From the NCBI RefSeq assembly GCF_022668875.1, contig NZ_JAKGCR010000017.1, positions 20,502-84,501 on the forward strand: DNA of 64,000 nt, read 5' to 3'. The DNA comes from Domibacillus sp. PGB-M46. GTDB taxonomy: Bacteria; Bacillota; Bacilli; Bacillales; Domibacillaceae. The position numbers and the translations under genes were made by a program. Of the stretch, positions 35,802-43,803 are shown piece after piece. Each line of letters starts with the position of its first letter. Position 1 is the stretch's first letter. Below the pieces are notes generated by a model. That model ran no database searches, was not told where the DNA came from, and saw only the letters and a program-made list of their open reading frames with translations.

Positions 35802-37373
35802 TTAAAGCTTAAATTTGCTGATATGCTTGAGTAAGATATTAGAGATGGCAGAAAGCTCGCTTGATTGTTCATGAAGAGACTGCATTAAATCCGATAACGT
35901 AATGGTTGCATTCGTTACAGCTGCAGTACGGTCCGTTGCGACCTTTTTCATCCTCTCGACATTCTCTATAACGGACGAGTTTTCTTTAGTTGGTTCTAAA
36001 GCATTTAATACATCATTTAAAAATTCCGTAATTTCATACAATTGCTCTCTTGATTTCATTGTCGCTTCTGTTGATACTGCATACATTTTATCCAAAGACT
36101 GCGCCGTTTCCATTTCCAAAATCATAGAAAGCCGCTGTGTTTTTTTTGCTTGTTCCTGGGTGTCTGTGACAAGCTGGTTTAACTTTTCTACCATTCTATT
36201 GGTTGTTTTTGATAACGTATCCAGCTCACTTCCATCGTTCACTTTACTTTTTGCTGTAAGATTGCCTTCTTCTAAAAGATTAATCTGTCTCATGATTTTT
36301 AGTATATTTCCATAGATTCTATTGAAAAATTTCACAATAAGTAGAAACAATGATAATAACGAAATTAATCCAGTTAAAATTAGAATAATTGAATGTTTGT
36401 AGATAGGAGCACTCATTTCTTCATAATCCAGCGCAATATAAATCACTTTATTTTCATTTACTGGCAAGAACGTTTTATATACTTTTTTGCCGTTGTTTTT
36501 TTGAATGTACGTCACAACTTTTTTACTTTTTGTTGAGTTTATTAGCGTTTCTACATCCTTTTTTGTTTCATATTCAAACTTTCCATGTACAATTTTATTC
36601 AAAGGTGGGTATATTTTTTCTGCTAAGCTTGGATCTTTATAAACTCTGTTATCTAGCACGGCAATTTCTTCTACAAACGGATTATCTTTTCTTGAGGCTT
36701 TTATCCAAGCGTCAGGCCCTGTCGCGTTTGTGAATTTATATACCTCATTTGCTTCTATATACGGGTTAATGATATAGTCTGTCCCTTTCACGTGGTAATA
36801 TGCATATTTGAAAAATACGGATTCCTCTTCATTTGATGCAGATTGAGAGATCGGAATAATAAATAGATTGTTTGTCATGTATGAATAATATCCATCATTT
36901 GTCGGTGGCTTATCCTTCAGCATATCATCCATATTGCTGTACCCGTCTTCGCTAAACTCTTTTAAACTAAACCCTATTTCATTTCTATCACTTGATTTTG
37001 TTCCAATGATATCAGTTTTATCCTCTGTTCTTGCGAATAAAGTAATGCCTGCAAGTCCTAATTCGTTTCTTATGCTGATTAGTTCTTCAGTTGTGATTTC
37101 GTCAATGGTTTGATTCTTTATCAAATCGGCAATATGCACTGCATAAGATTCCATTTTTAAATCTATTTGTTTTTCTATATTTAAGGCCGCTAAGTTAGTT
37201 GAAGTTATTCCCTGTTCTATACTTTTAGCAATTAAATCGGCTTCTTTATTGACGCTTTTTTGTACTTGTTCCTGAATTAAATAAATTTGAAATACGCCGG
37301 AGACAAGCGATATGACTAAAAGAATAATAAAAGCTTTGACAATAAACTGTGTTTTTAATGATGCAGGTCTCAT
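35802..37373 (-). CDS. Membrane sensor with extracellular domain and HAMP (operon gene 8)
   Basis: A 523-residue protein. TM1 (about 10-30; AFIILLVISLVSGVFQIY), an extracellular domain of nearly 300 residues likely of the Cache type, and TM2 (about 328-348; SIILILTGLISLLSLFLLIV) are followed by HAMP (IMRQINLLEEGNLTAKSK) and a coiled-coil output (EMETAQSLDKMYAVSTEATM) without the MCP hairpin motif. It resembles receptors that feed PP2C phosphatases. It overlaps the ligase stop by 4 bp. The ligand is unknown; a product of this operon is one possibility. Confidence 0.8.
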   Translation of the reverse strand: MRPASLKTQFIVKAFIILLVISLVSGVFQIYLIQEQVQKSVNKEADLIAKSIEQGITSTNLAALNIEKQIDLKMESYAVHIADLIKNQTIDEITTEELISIRNELGLAGITLFARTEDKTDIIGTKSSDRNEIGFSLKEFSEDGYSNMDDMLKDKPPTNDGYYSYMTNNLFIIPISQSASNEEESVFFKYAYYHVKGTDYIINPYIEANEVYKFTNATGPDAWIKASRKDNPFVEEIAVLDNRVYKDPSLAEKIYPPLNKIVHGKFEYETKKDVETLINSTKSKKVVTYIQKNNGKKVYKTFLPVNENKVIYIALDYEEMSAPIYKHSIILILTGLISLLSLFLLIVKFFNRIYGNILKIMRQINLLEEGNLTAKSKVNDGSELDTLSKTTNRMVEKLNQLVTDTQEQAKKTQRLSMILEMETAQSLDKMYAVSTEATMKSREQLYEITEFLNDVLNALEPTKENSSVIENVERMKKVATDRTAAVTNATITLSDLMQSLHEQSSELSAISNILLKHISKFKL

Positions 37374-38872
37374 TGCTCTGCCTCCGAAGCCCCGCTGTTA
37401 GCTGCCAGCTTCTTTAGCTTTAATTTATCTATTTTTCCTTGGTTCATCGGCAATTCTTCTAATTGATAAATTTCATCGGGTACCTTATATCTCGCTATCT
37501 CCCTTTTACATAAATTGTATAATTCTGTATGTGGAACCAGCACTTCTCCTGTAATAAATGCCACTACTTTTTCTCCTAAAATTGGATGTGGTACGCCTAC
37601 TATACTCACACTTTTTACGTGTTTATGTTTAGCCAACACCTTTTCCACTTCACCTGGTATTACTTGCTGTCCACCCTTTTTAATCATGTCTTTCTTTCTT
37701 CCAATCAGTTGTATGTTTCCATTTTCCAGCCTGGTTCCTAAATCCCCTGTATAATACCAACCTTTTTCTAATACTTCCTTTGTCAAATCTGATCTTTTAT
37801 AATATCCATTCAATACAGCGGGAGATTTAAAAACTAATTCATCATCGTGCCCTATTCTCGCCTCTATACCGTCCACTAAATCCCATCCGGATTTATACAA
37901 TTCTTTCATATCCTTTTTTACCAGTAAAATTCCTTGCTCAGATATTCCGTAACACGCCGTCAACATGCAATGCTCCATTCCTTTTAATGACTCAATAAAA
38001 GCAGGCGTGACCGGCTCTCCAGAGATCATAATTCTATCAAGTCTTTCTAAAACGTCTCTATTTCCCTGCTGTAAAAATAAATTCAATGAATTGTACGCGG
38101 AAGGTGTAGCTACTATTTTGTTGCAATGGTGATTCCTCAAATAATTGATAATTTTAAAAACATCAAAACTCTCTGGAAAGATTATCTTTGTCCCATTCTT
38201 TAAACTTGTAAGTAACCAGGCAATCCCGTAAGGCGAATTTAAAGGGAAAGTAGAAAATATCGCATCCTCCTCAGATAATTTAAACTCTTTTTCAATCTGG
38301 TTTATCCAGCTTTTCCATGAGTTCATATTGATCATAATTCCCTTTGGAGCGCCGGTGCTTCCAGACGAGCATCCTATCACGTCAATTTTTTCCTTATCCT
38401 GCTCGTATTTTTCTCCATTACTTTTATTTAATTTCCATTGATTATTTTCTTGGAAATAAAAATTCACTTGTTTTCCTTCTTTGTCGACCCATCTTTTCAC
38501 TAATTGTATTTGTTCTGTATGATCGTTATTTTGAGCTGTAAATATAAAATGAGGTTTGGTTAGTTCTAGTACGGATGTTAAATCATGATTTTTAAATTGA
38601 TGACTTATGGGTACTATTGTCCCACCTAGTTTGTTTATTGCAATAAATAATGCTGTATAAGTAAATACTGACGGGATAATTAAGGCGGCTCTGTAGCCAG
38701 TTAAATCCCCATATTCGCTTAACATTGATTTATATTTTTTTATTTCCTTTTTTAGTTCCCCATACGTGTAAGAATTTGTTAACGTAGACAAAGCGGTTTT
38801 GTGACTAGCTTTTTCCTTCTCGACTACCAGGTTATCAGTCCTATTAAAAATGATGTCATAAAAAGTTTCCAT
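37370..38872 (-). CDS. AMP-forming acyl ligase (operon gene 7)
   Basis: A 500-residue adenylate-forming enzyme (ANL superfamily): A3 motif GCSSGSTGAPKGIM, A5 CYGISEQG, A7 YTGDLGTRLENG, A8 GRKKDMIKKGGQQVIPGEVE and the A10 lysine in MNQGKIDKLKLKK. It activates a carboxylic acid as acyl-AMP and passes it to CoA or a carrier. An acyl carrier protein gene lies 5 bp upstream, so loading of that carrier is likely. The acid cannot be predicted by eye. Confidence 0.88.
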   Translation of the reverse strand: METFYDIIFNRTDNLVVEKEKASHKTALSTLTNSYTYGELKKEIKKYKSMLSEYGDLTGYRAALIIPSVFTYTALFIAINKLGGTIVPISHQFKNHDLTSVLELTKPHFIFTAQNNDHTEQIQLVKRWVDKEGKQVNFYFQENNQWKLNKSNGEKYEQDKEKIDVIGCSSGSTGAPKGIMINMNSWKSWINQIEKEFKLSEEDAIFSTFPLNSPYGIAWLLTSLKNGTKIIFPESFDVFKIINYLRNHHCNKIVATPSAYNSLNLFLQQGNRDVLERLDRIMISGEPVTPAFIESLKGMEHCMLTACYGISEQGILLVKKDMKELYKSGWDLVDGIEARIGHDDELVFKSPAVLNGYYKRSDLTKEVLEKGWYYTGDLGTRLENGNIQLIGRKKDMIKKGGQQVIPGEVEKVLAKHKHVKSVSIVGVPHPILGEKVVAFITGEVLVPHTELYNLCKREIARYKVPDEIYQLEELPMNQGKIDKLKLKKLAANSGASEAEQ

Positions 38873-38877
38873 TTCCC

Positions 38878-39105
38878 TTACTCCCTTGTAAAAGCAGTAA
38901 ACATGCTTCCCACAGATACCAAGTCATCATTACTTTGTATTTTACTTATGTCTATGCCAAATCTAGTTTGAATTTCAATTACTAAATTCACCATTTGAAG
39001 TGAATCGATTTCCAAATCTTCTTTAAAAGAAGAGTGTTCCTGAATTTCGTTTAAGGGCAGTTTGGAAATCTCCGAAATTACATGTTTTAAATTGTCAAAC
39101 GTCAT
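38878..39105 (-). CDS. Acyl carrier protein (operon gene 6)
   Basis: A 75-residue carrier with the phosphopantetheine site in DLEIDSLQMVNLVIEI (Ser of DSL). The ATG at 39105 overlaps the end of the hydrolase gene by 11 bp and has AAAGGTG at a good distance; a longer frame to 39117 runs through that ribosome site. It should carry the acid activated by the next gene. It is a dedicated carrier and not the housekeeping AcpP, judged by context and divergent sequence. Confidence 0.9.
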   Translation of the reverse strand: MTFDNLKHVISEISKLPLNEIQEHSSFKEDLEIDSLQMVNLVIEIQTRFGIDISKIQSNDDLVSVGSMFTAFTRE

Positions 39106-40159
39106 GAGGATCAGCACCTTTCTGTAGCCAATCTGCTATTATTTCTCTTATTTCCGGCAGTGAATTATTGCAACAATGGCCTTCCTGTTCATATACTTTT
39201 AAACAACTACTTCTAGGGAGCTTCTTATATAAATTATCAATATCCTGCCCAGCCACCATTACATCTTTTTTGCCATGTACTAAAAAAACTGGGTTTAAAA
39301 AATGCAGGTGATCAAAGGAAGGAAGCATATTCTTTTCTCCCATTTCCAAAATATATTCTGTCCGTTCAATGAAATATTCCGGCATCTGTATTTCTTGATT
39401 TAAAAAGGCAGGTGAGACAGCTGCAGCTTTGGTCACTTTAGGATTACAGCTTCCATAGATAGCCCAAGAAGCGCCCGAACTCGTACCAAATAAGTACAGT
39501 GGCACACGTGGAAATTGAGCATGTGTATAATCGATTAATGCATCAATAAACCTTCCCCATCGCTCCGTTGAACCTCTTATCTCATAGTCTGTGTATGTTT
39601 GACCTTGCCCAGGTCCGTCAAAGCTGACTGTGATAAAATTATGTTTTAGAAAATCCAGTTCATATGTGAAGAGTTCCTCTTTTGCTGAGTCAATTGGGTT
39701 AATAATGATTACAATCCCAGCTGGGCTATGTGGAATTCGCAGTCTGCCTGAATATTTTTCTCTTTCGATCGAAAGTTGAACGTGCTTGGTTTTAAATTGT
39801 GAAAGGTGGTCAGCCTGAAAAAAAGCATGTAAACTTTTATGCAGACACACGCTTTTTTCTTCATTCCTTTCGGGTATCAACCAATACATTAACTGATAGT
39901 GAAGTCCTGCCAGCTGAAAACAATGCTCTGCTTCTTGCCTGCAGTCTGTTTCCTTTGCTAATGAAATCGATTGCGCTGCCAGTTCACTCCAGCCTTCCAT
40001 CCATATGTCTTTAGTTAAGAAAGATTTACGCATGCTATTTACATGAGCTTCTTTTAAACCATGGGCTTTCCATCTATCCCAAAACCCATCTATTAAAGAA
40101 GCCGTTATAAGAGTTTTATCAATTGTTGATAAATATTTTCTTTTATCATCCTGTTGCAT
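39095..40159 (-). CDS. Alpha/beta hydrolase (operon gene 5)
   Basis: A 354-residue enzyme with an alpha-helical N-terminal cap and an alpha/beta-hydrolase core: GTSSGASWAIYG holds the nucleophile Ser, HGKKDVMV the Asp and EGHCCNN the His. The oxyanion region is IVIIINPIDSAKEE and SFDGPGQGQT follows. This architecture is like FrsA/pseudooxynicotine-hydrolase relatives. In an operon with a carrier protein and acyl ligase it could be a thioesterase or acyltransferase releasing the acyl group. It overlaps the upstream gene by 14 bp. Confidence 0.8.
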   Translation of the reverse strand: MQQDDKRKYLSTIDKTLITASLIDGFWDRWKAHGLKEAHVNSMRKSFLTKDIWMEGWSELAAQSISLAKETDCRQEAEHCFQLAGLHYQLMYWLIPERNEEKSVCLHKSLHAFFQADHLSQFKTKHVQLSIEREKYSGRLRIPHSPAGIVIIINPIDSAKEELFTYELDFLKHNFITVSFDGPGQGQTYTDYEIRGSTERWGRFIDALIDYTHAQFPRVPLYLFGTSSGASWAIYGSCNPKVTKAAAVSPAFLNQEIQMPEYFIERTEYILEMGEKNMLPSFDHLHFLNPVFLVHGKKDVMVAGQDIDNLYKKLPRSSCLKVYEQEGHCCNNSLPEIREIIADWLQKGADPHDV

Positions 40160-41114
40160 TTAATTCACCTCCTTTATTTTTGTTCATATCAAATGTCAAA
40201 ATGATTGTTGATCCTTTGGAAGACGTATACAATAAGATACGTTTTGACATTTTCATCATGAGAGTAAAGCCTTGTCCAAGAGATTGTTTTGTGGAAAATC
40301 CAGCTAATAAAGTGGTTCTGGGTAAGTCTTCCAAAGAAAACCCTGGACCATTATCCTCAACTATAAATCGGATCTCATGATTTTTTTCATCCTTGATCAG
40401 CGTCATTTTTCCTTCTTCAGCATGCTTGATTGTATTCGTGATAGCTTCTGACAAAACCAGCAGCAAGCTCATAATAGAAGATGTGCCTAAATTTTGTAAT
40501 TCAAGGCTTGCTTTGGCTAGATTACGGCACACAGGAATATCAGAACGGGCCTTAATTGTTCCTTCACAAAAGACAATTCCTTTTCGATAACTATCTGCTT
40601 CCTCTTTGGAAATAAGCAAAAACTTCTCCTGGGTCGCTGCGTAAATAACATCCCTGTATATAAGCCATTTCTCATCCATCTGCGAACTTACATTCACTTT
40701 ATTTTCTTGAACAGATTTTTCGTAAGAGAGAGCGAACAAATCCGTTTTATGCATTTCATAAGCTTTTAGCAATATATTTTGAATATCAGGACTTACATCC
40801 ATGTTTTTTATTTCGGCTGGAATGTTTTCCTCTAATTTATTCCACTTAAGCATTTGTTCACTTAAATAAATAAGGTATTCATTTTGGTTTTCTTTATCTG
40901 AATCAGCAAAGGAGAGTCGTGAGAATGATAGATAAAATAATATGGCTGTCTCGTCTGAATGCAAACCTATATACTGGCCTAGTTTTCTTGCAAGAAATCC
41001 TCTTTTTGTCATATAGTCCAAGTCTGAATAGGACATTTGTAAAGGAAAAGACGGAGCACCAATAATCGTTTCCCTGGAAGAATCTTTAAAAACTTTATTA
41101 ATAAACCGCCTCAA
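40146..41114 (-). CDS. RsbW-like ATPase / anti-sigma-type kinase (operon gene 4)
   Basis: A 322-residue protein. The C-terminal HATPase of the RsbW/SpoIIAB class has N-box SEAITNTIKHAEEG, G1 VEDNGPGFSLEDL and G2 GFSTKQSLGQGFTLMMKMS. The N-terminal 180 residues are an unusual extra helical region that I do not recognise; ordinary RsbW proteins are about 160 aa. It probably phosphorylates the STAS proteins of the operon. No sigma factor gene is present, so the sequestered partner is unknown or is the N-terminal domain's target. Confidence 0.85.
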   Translation of the reverse strand: MRRFINKVFKDSSRETIIGAPSFPLQMSYSDLDYMTKRGFLARKLGQYIGLHSDETAILFYLSFSRLSFADSDKENQNEYLIYLSEQMLKWNKLEENIPAEIKNMDVSPDIQNILLKAYEMHKTDLFALSYEKSVQENKVNVSSQMDEKWLIYRDVIYAATQEKFLLISKEEADSYRKGIVFCEGTIKARSDIPVCRNLAKASLELQNLGTSSIMSLLLVLSEAITNTIKHAEEGKMTLIKDEKNHEIRFIVEDNGPGFSLEDLPRTTLLAGFSTKQSLGQGFTLMMKMSKRILLYTSSKGSTIILTFDMNKNKGGELNATG

Positions 41115-41128
41115 ATCACAGCCTCCTT

Positions 41129-41830
41129 TTACACAATTCCCAAAGGAGGCATAATAGTCAATTTGTCTATATATGCACCGGAAGGTTGATTAATTAAGTT
41201 CATTAAATGCTGCGCGACTATTTTTTTGGGGGGGATATTTGATAAATTCGGTTTCGGATTAATTTGATCCCAAAAACTGCTGCTGAAAGCTCCAGGTAAC
41301 ACAGCTGTCACCTGAACGCCTTTTGTTCGGAGTTTAAACTGCAGCACCTTTATTAAACCAATTGGGCCGAATTTGGAAGCAAAATACCCTCCTCCACCAG
41401 CTAATGCAGTTGTACCTGCTATAGAAATTAAATTTATAGTATGCCCCTGTTGCTTCTTTTCCATGTGCCGTCCAAAGCATTTACAGTTTAAATATGTTCC
41501 CCGTAAGTTAACCGCGATCATTTGGTCAAAATCTTCTGTTGAAGAATCTATTATGCTTGTAGATGTACCAGTACCTGCAGAATTAATTAACACATCAATC
41601 GTGCCGAAATGAGCCATAGCTTGTTTACAAAATGCTTCAACGGAACCTTCACTGGTTAAACCTACTGGCAGTTCTAGTGAATGTTCTTTTCTATTTACTT
41701 TGCTGCTTCGGCTTTCGAGCACAACATTAGCTCCGTTCTCTAAAAGCAATTCAGCTGTTTCTTTGCCAATTCCTTTACTTGAGCCGGTAATAACGATAGT
41801 TTTTCCTTTTAATGATGGATTCAAAATCAT
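41129..41830 (-). CDS. Short-chain dehydrogenase (operon gene 3), possible pterin side-chain reductase
   Basis: A 233-residue SDR with cofactor motif VITGSSKGIGKE, the NAG-like INSAGTG, catalytic Ser in LISIAG and YxxxK in GGYFASKFG. It starts 3 bp after the tandem-PTPS gene. In tetrahydrobiopterin synthesis the third enzyme, sepiapterin reductase, is an SDR acting on the PTPS product. That order (folE, PTPS, SDR) suggests this role, but SDR sequence alone does not prove the substrate. Confidence 0.8.
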   Translation of the reverse strand: MILNPSLKGKTIVITGSSKGIGKETAELLLENGANVVLESRSSKVNRKEHSLELPVGLTSEGSVEAFCKQAMAHFGTIDVLINSAGTGTSTSIIDSSTEDFDQMIAVNLRGTYLNCKCFGRHMEKKQQGHTINLISIAGTTALAGGGGYFASKFGPIGLIKVLQFKLRTKGVQVTAVLPGAFSSSFWDQINPKPNLSNIPPKKIVAQHLMNLINQPSGAYIDKLTIMPPLGIV

Positions 41831-41833
41831 TCC

Positions 41834-42652
41834 CTACTCCTTATCAGGTCCGTAGTATTCAAAATAATTCTTTTCTGTTTCATACAGTCCGATTTTATAA
41901 AGGTTACTAAGTTTTGGTACTAACAGATCCCAGGCTACAACCGCCATGTTTTCTGATGTAGGATTTAACTCTTTAAATTCTTCTGTATCTAAATTTAAAT
42001 GTTTATGATCAAATTTTTTCACAATCTCTTGGTCTACAATACTGTCTAATTCGGCAAGATCGGCAATCATTCCCGTAACCGGATCCGGAGTGCCTCTGAC
42101 TGTGACCTCTAAATAATAGTTATGTCCATGGCCATATGGATTATTGCATTTACCAAAAATTCCTTTATTTTCATCATCGGTTAATAGATTGCTGTGTAAT
42201 CGGTGCGCCGTGCAAAAATGATACTTTCTCGTTAATCGAACCACTTCTTCATCCTCCTTTTCCGAATATAAATATTCATTTTCATACAATCTAATTTTGT
42301 GAAGGCGGCAGCCTGCTATTTTCCCATCTATTGACTTCCATATATAATTCGCTATATTTTCTGTAGTTGAAATTTTTTCTTTAAAATATTCGTTTTCTTT
42401 ATTCAAAAATTTCCCGTCTAATTCTTTTTCTACAAAGGATTTAACAACTTTATCAATATCCATAATATTTACAACAATGCCGGATTTTTTATCAATTGTT
42501 CCTTTTACCATGACTTCAAGTCGGTAATCGTGTCCATGACCATTTGGATTGCTGCATAGACCAAAGACAGCTCTGTTTTTTTCCTCGGTCCATTCGTTAA
42601 TTCGGTAAGAATGAACAGCAGAAAAGTACATTTTTCTTGAAAGATATAGCAT
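41834..42652 (-). CDS. Tandem-domain 6-pyruvoyltetrahydropterin synthase (operon gene 2)
   Basis: About 272 residues built from two PTPS/QueD domains. The C-terminal domain has the zinc histidines (FCTAHRL, YGHGHNY), the catalytic Cys (GKCNNP) and the Asp-His pair (FDHKHLN). The N-terminal domain keeps zinc and Cys motifs (FSAVHSYR, GLCSNPNGHGHDY) but has LDGKFLN where Asp-His is expected, so it is probably inactive or altered. I use the ATG at 42652, with GGAAGGGGA upstream, rather than 42676, which lies in the folE end. It would convert 7,8-dihydroneopterin triphosphate to a 6-pyruvoyl or 6-carboxy tetrahydropterin. Confidence 0.88.
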   Translation of the reverse strand: MLYLSRKMYFSAVHSYRINEWTEEKNRAVFGLCSNPNGHGHDYRLEVMVKGTIDKKSGIVVNIMDIDKVVKSFVEKELDGKFLNKENEYFKEKISTTENIANYIWKSIDGKIAGCRLHKIRLYENEYLYSEKEDEEVVRLTRKYHFCTAHRLHSNLLTDDENKGIFGKCNNPYGHGHNYYLEVTVRGTPDPVTGMIADLAELDSIVDQEIVKKFDHKHLNLDTEEFKELNPTSENMAVVAWDLLVPKLSNLYKIGLYETEKNYFEYYGPDKE

Positions 42653-42668
42653 ACTGGATGTCCCCTTC

Positions 42669-43241
42669 CTATTCACTTCTTAAAAGAGCCTGCTCAAACT
42701 CCCGAACGAGCGATGTATTTTCTTTAAATACGCCTTTTTTAATTGTTGTAACAGTGGAACTGCCTGGTTTTTTTACTCCCCGCGCGCACATGCAAAGATG
42801 CTGGCCTTCAATACTGACAATAACCCCTTCCGGCTGAAGTACATTCATTACTGCTTCTGCAATTTGCTGTGTCATTCTTTCTTGAACCTGTGGTCTTTTA
42901 GACGTCAATTCTACAAGTCGGGCAAATTTACTTAGTCCGACAACCTGACCATTTGGAATGTATGCAATATGCGCTTTTCCGAAGAAAGGAACCAAATGAT
43001 GCTCACAAAACGTATAATAGGTAATATCTTTTACTACAACCATTCCTTCATACTGTTCCTCAAATGTTGTTGTTAAAGCTAATTCAGGTGCAATCCCTAC
43101 CCCTGAAAATACTTCCTCCAGCATTTTTGCTACCCTTTTTGGCGTTTCCCTGAGTCCTTCACGATCTGTATCTTCACCTATTAACTCTAAAATTGAGTGA
43201 ATATGATCTTCTACCAATTGTTTGTTCAGGCCAATTGTCAT
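42669..43241 (-). CDS. folE: GTP cyclohydrolase I (operon gene 1)
   Basis: A 190-residue type I GTP cyclohydrolase forming 7,8-dihydroneopterin triphosphate from GTP. Zinc and catalytic residues show in FCEHHLVPFFGKAHIAY and QHLCMCARGVKKPGS; the GQVVGLSKFARLVE core is typical. AAGGAGAG precedes the ATG. It is the first gene after a c-di-GMP-I riboswitch, so this copy is probably dedicated to the operon's pterin product and not to folate, with a separate housekeeping source elsewhere in the genome. Confidence 0.95.
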   Translation of the reverse strand: MTIGLNKQLVEDHIHSILELIGEDTDREGLRETPKRVAKMLEEVFSGVGIAPELALTTTFEEQYEGMVVVKDITYYTFCEHHLVPFFGKAHIAYIPNGQVVGLSKFARLVELTSKRPQVQERMTQQIAEAVMNVLQPEGVIVSIEGQHLCMCARGVKKPGSSTVTTIKKGVFKENTSLVREFEQALLRSE

Positions 43242-43271
43242 GAAATTCTCTCCTTAATATTTTTTAAATAC

Positions 43272-43300
43272 AAAAAAAGCCCGCCAAAAGAATGGCAGGC
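43272..43300 (-). terminator. Riboswitch 2 terminator before folE
   Basis: On the minus strand GCCTGCCATTCTTTTGGCGGGC followed by TTTTTTTG (arms GCCTGCC / GGCGGGC). It is the counterpart of 15664-15695. Confidence 0.8.
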
Positions 43301-43306
43301 ATATTC

Positions 43307-43349
43307 GAAAAAGGGATTATTTGTTATATTTTAAAATAATCCCTTTTTC
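43307..43349 (-). promoter_or_regulatory. Long hairpin between aptamer 2 and its terminator
   Basis: GAAAAAGGGATTATTT and AAATAATCCCTTTTTC pair perfectly (16 bp) and the right arm is T-rich. Depending on timing it could be a first terminator or an antiterminator partner. In riboswitch 1 the same stem is present but imperfect. Confidence 0.55.
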
Positions 43350-43364
43350 AAATTATCCAATTCT

Positions 43365-43448
43365 TTCGGTAACCCGGCGATCATAGCTTTTTAAAACCTT
43401 AGACCCGTAGCTTTGCGTCCTTACCTTTCGATAAGTTTGCCATTATCG
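43365..43448 (-). ncRNA. c-di-GMP-I (GEMM) riboswitch 2
   Basis: GGCAAAC, CTTATC-GAAA-GGTAAG, GGACGCAAAGC, ACGGGTCTAAGG and CGCCGGGTTACCGAAAG appear in order on the minus strand. It leads the folE operon, so cyclic di-GMP should govern all 12 downstream genes. It is nearly the same as riboswitch 1. Confidence 0.92.
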
Positions 43449-43494
43449 TAGAACTATTGTTATAGGTATTTAATAATATATTCCTTATGTGGTG

Positions 43495-43523
43495 ATTATA
43501 TATTTATTTGGATATTTTTTCAA
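43495..43523 (-). promoter_or_regulatory. Promoter of the folE operon
   Basis: TTGAAA and TATAAT with 17 bp between them, about 45 bp upstream of the aptamer. Upstream to 43803 I see no gene; 43590-43640 is homologous to 16050-16095 ahead of riboswitch 1. Confidence 0.8.
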
Positions 43524-43803
43524 CATTATATAAAAATAATTATCTTTTTTAATTTCATTTACAGATAATTACTATGTTAAACCGAGTATCTTTGTCTAGT
43601 AATACATTCTATATTCGCTCTTGAAAATTTTTTTTGCTTTGCTCAAGGCCTCATCTCAGTGTTTCAAATGATGCCGATAACATCCAATCCTAGTCTCCGC
43701 ACCCAATTCTATTTGGGCATTATTGAAATAAAGGGCTCCTAAAATGAGCCATACTTTTACTTGACAATAAAATGAAAAAAAAAGTAAGGAAACAAAAAAG
43801 TTA

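Noticed and set aside
32190..43241. A sigma factor gene within the partner-switch operon
   Set aside because: All 12 genes were checked; none has sigma-70 region 2 or 4 motifs.
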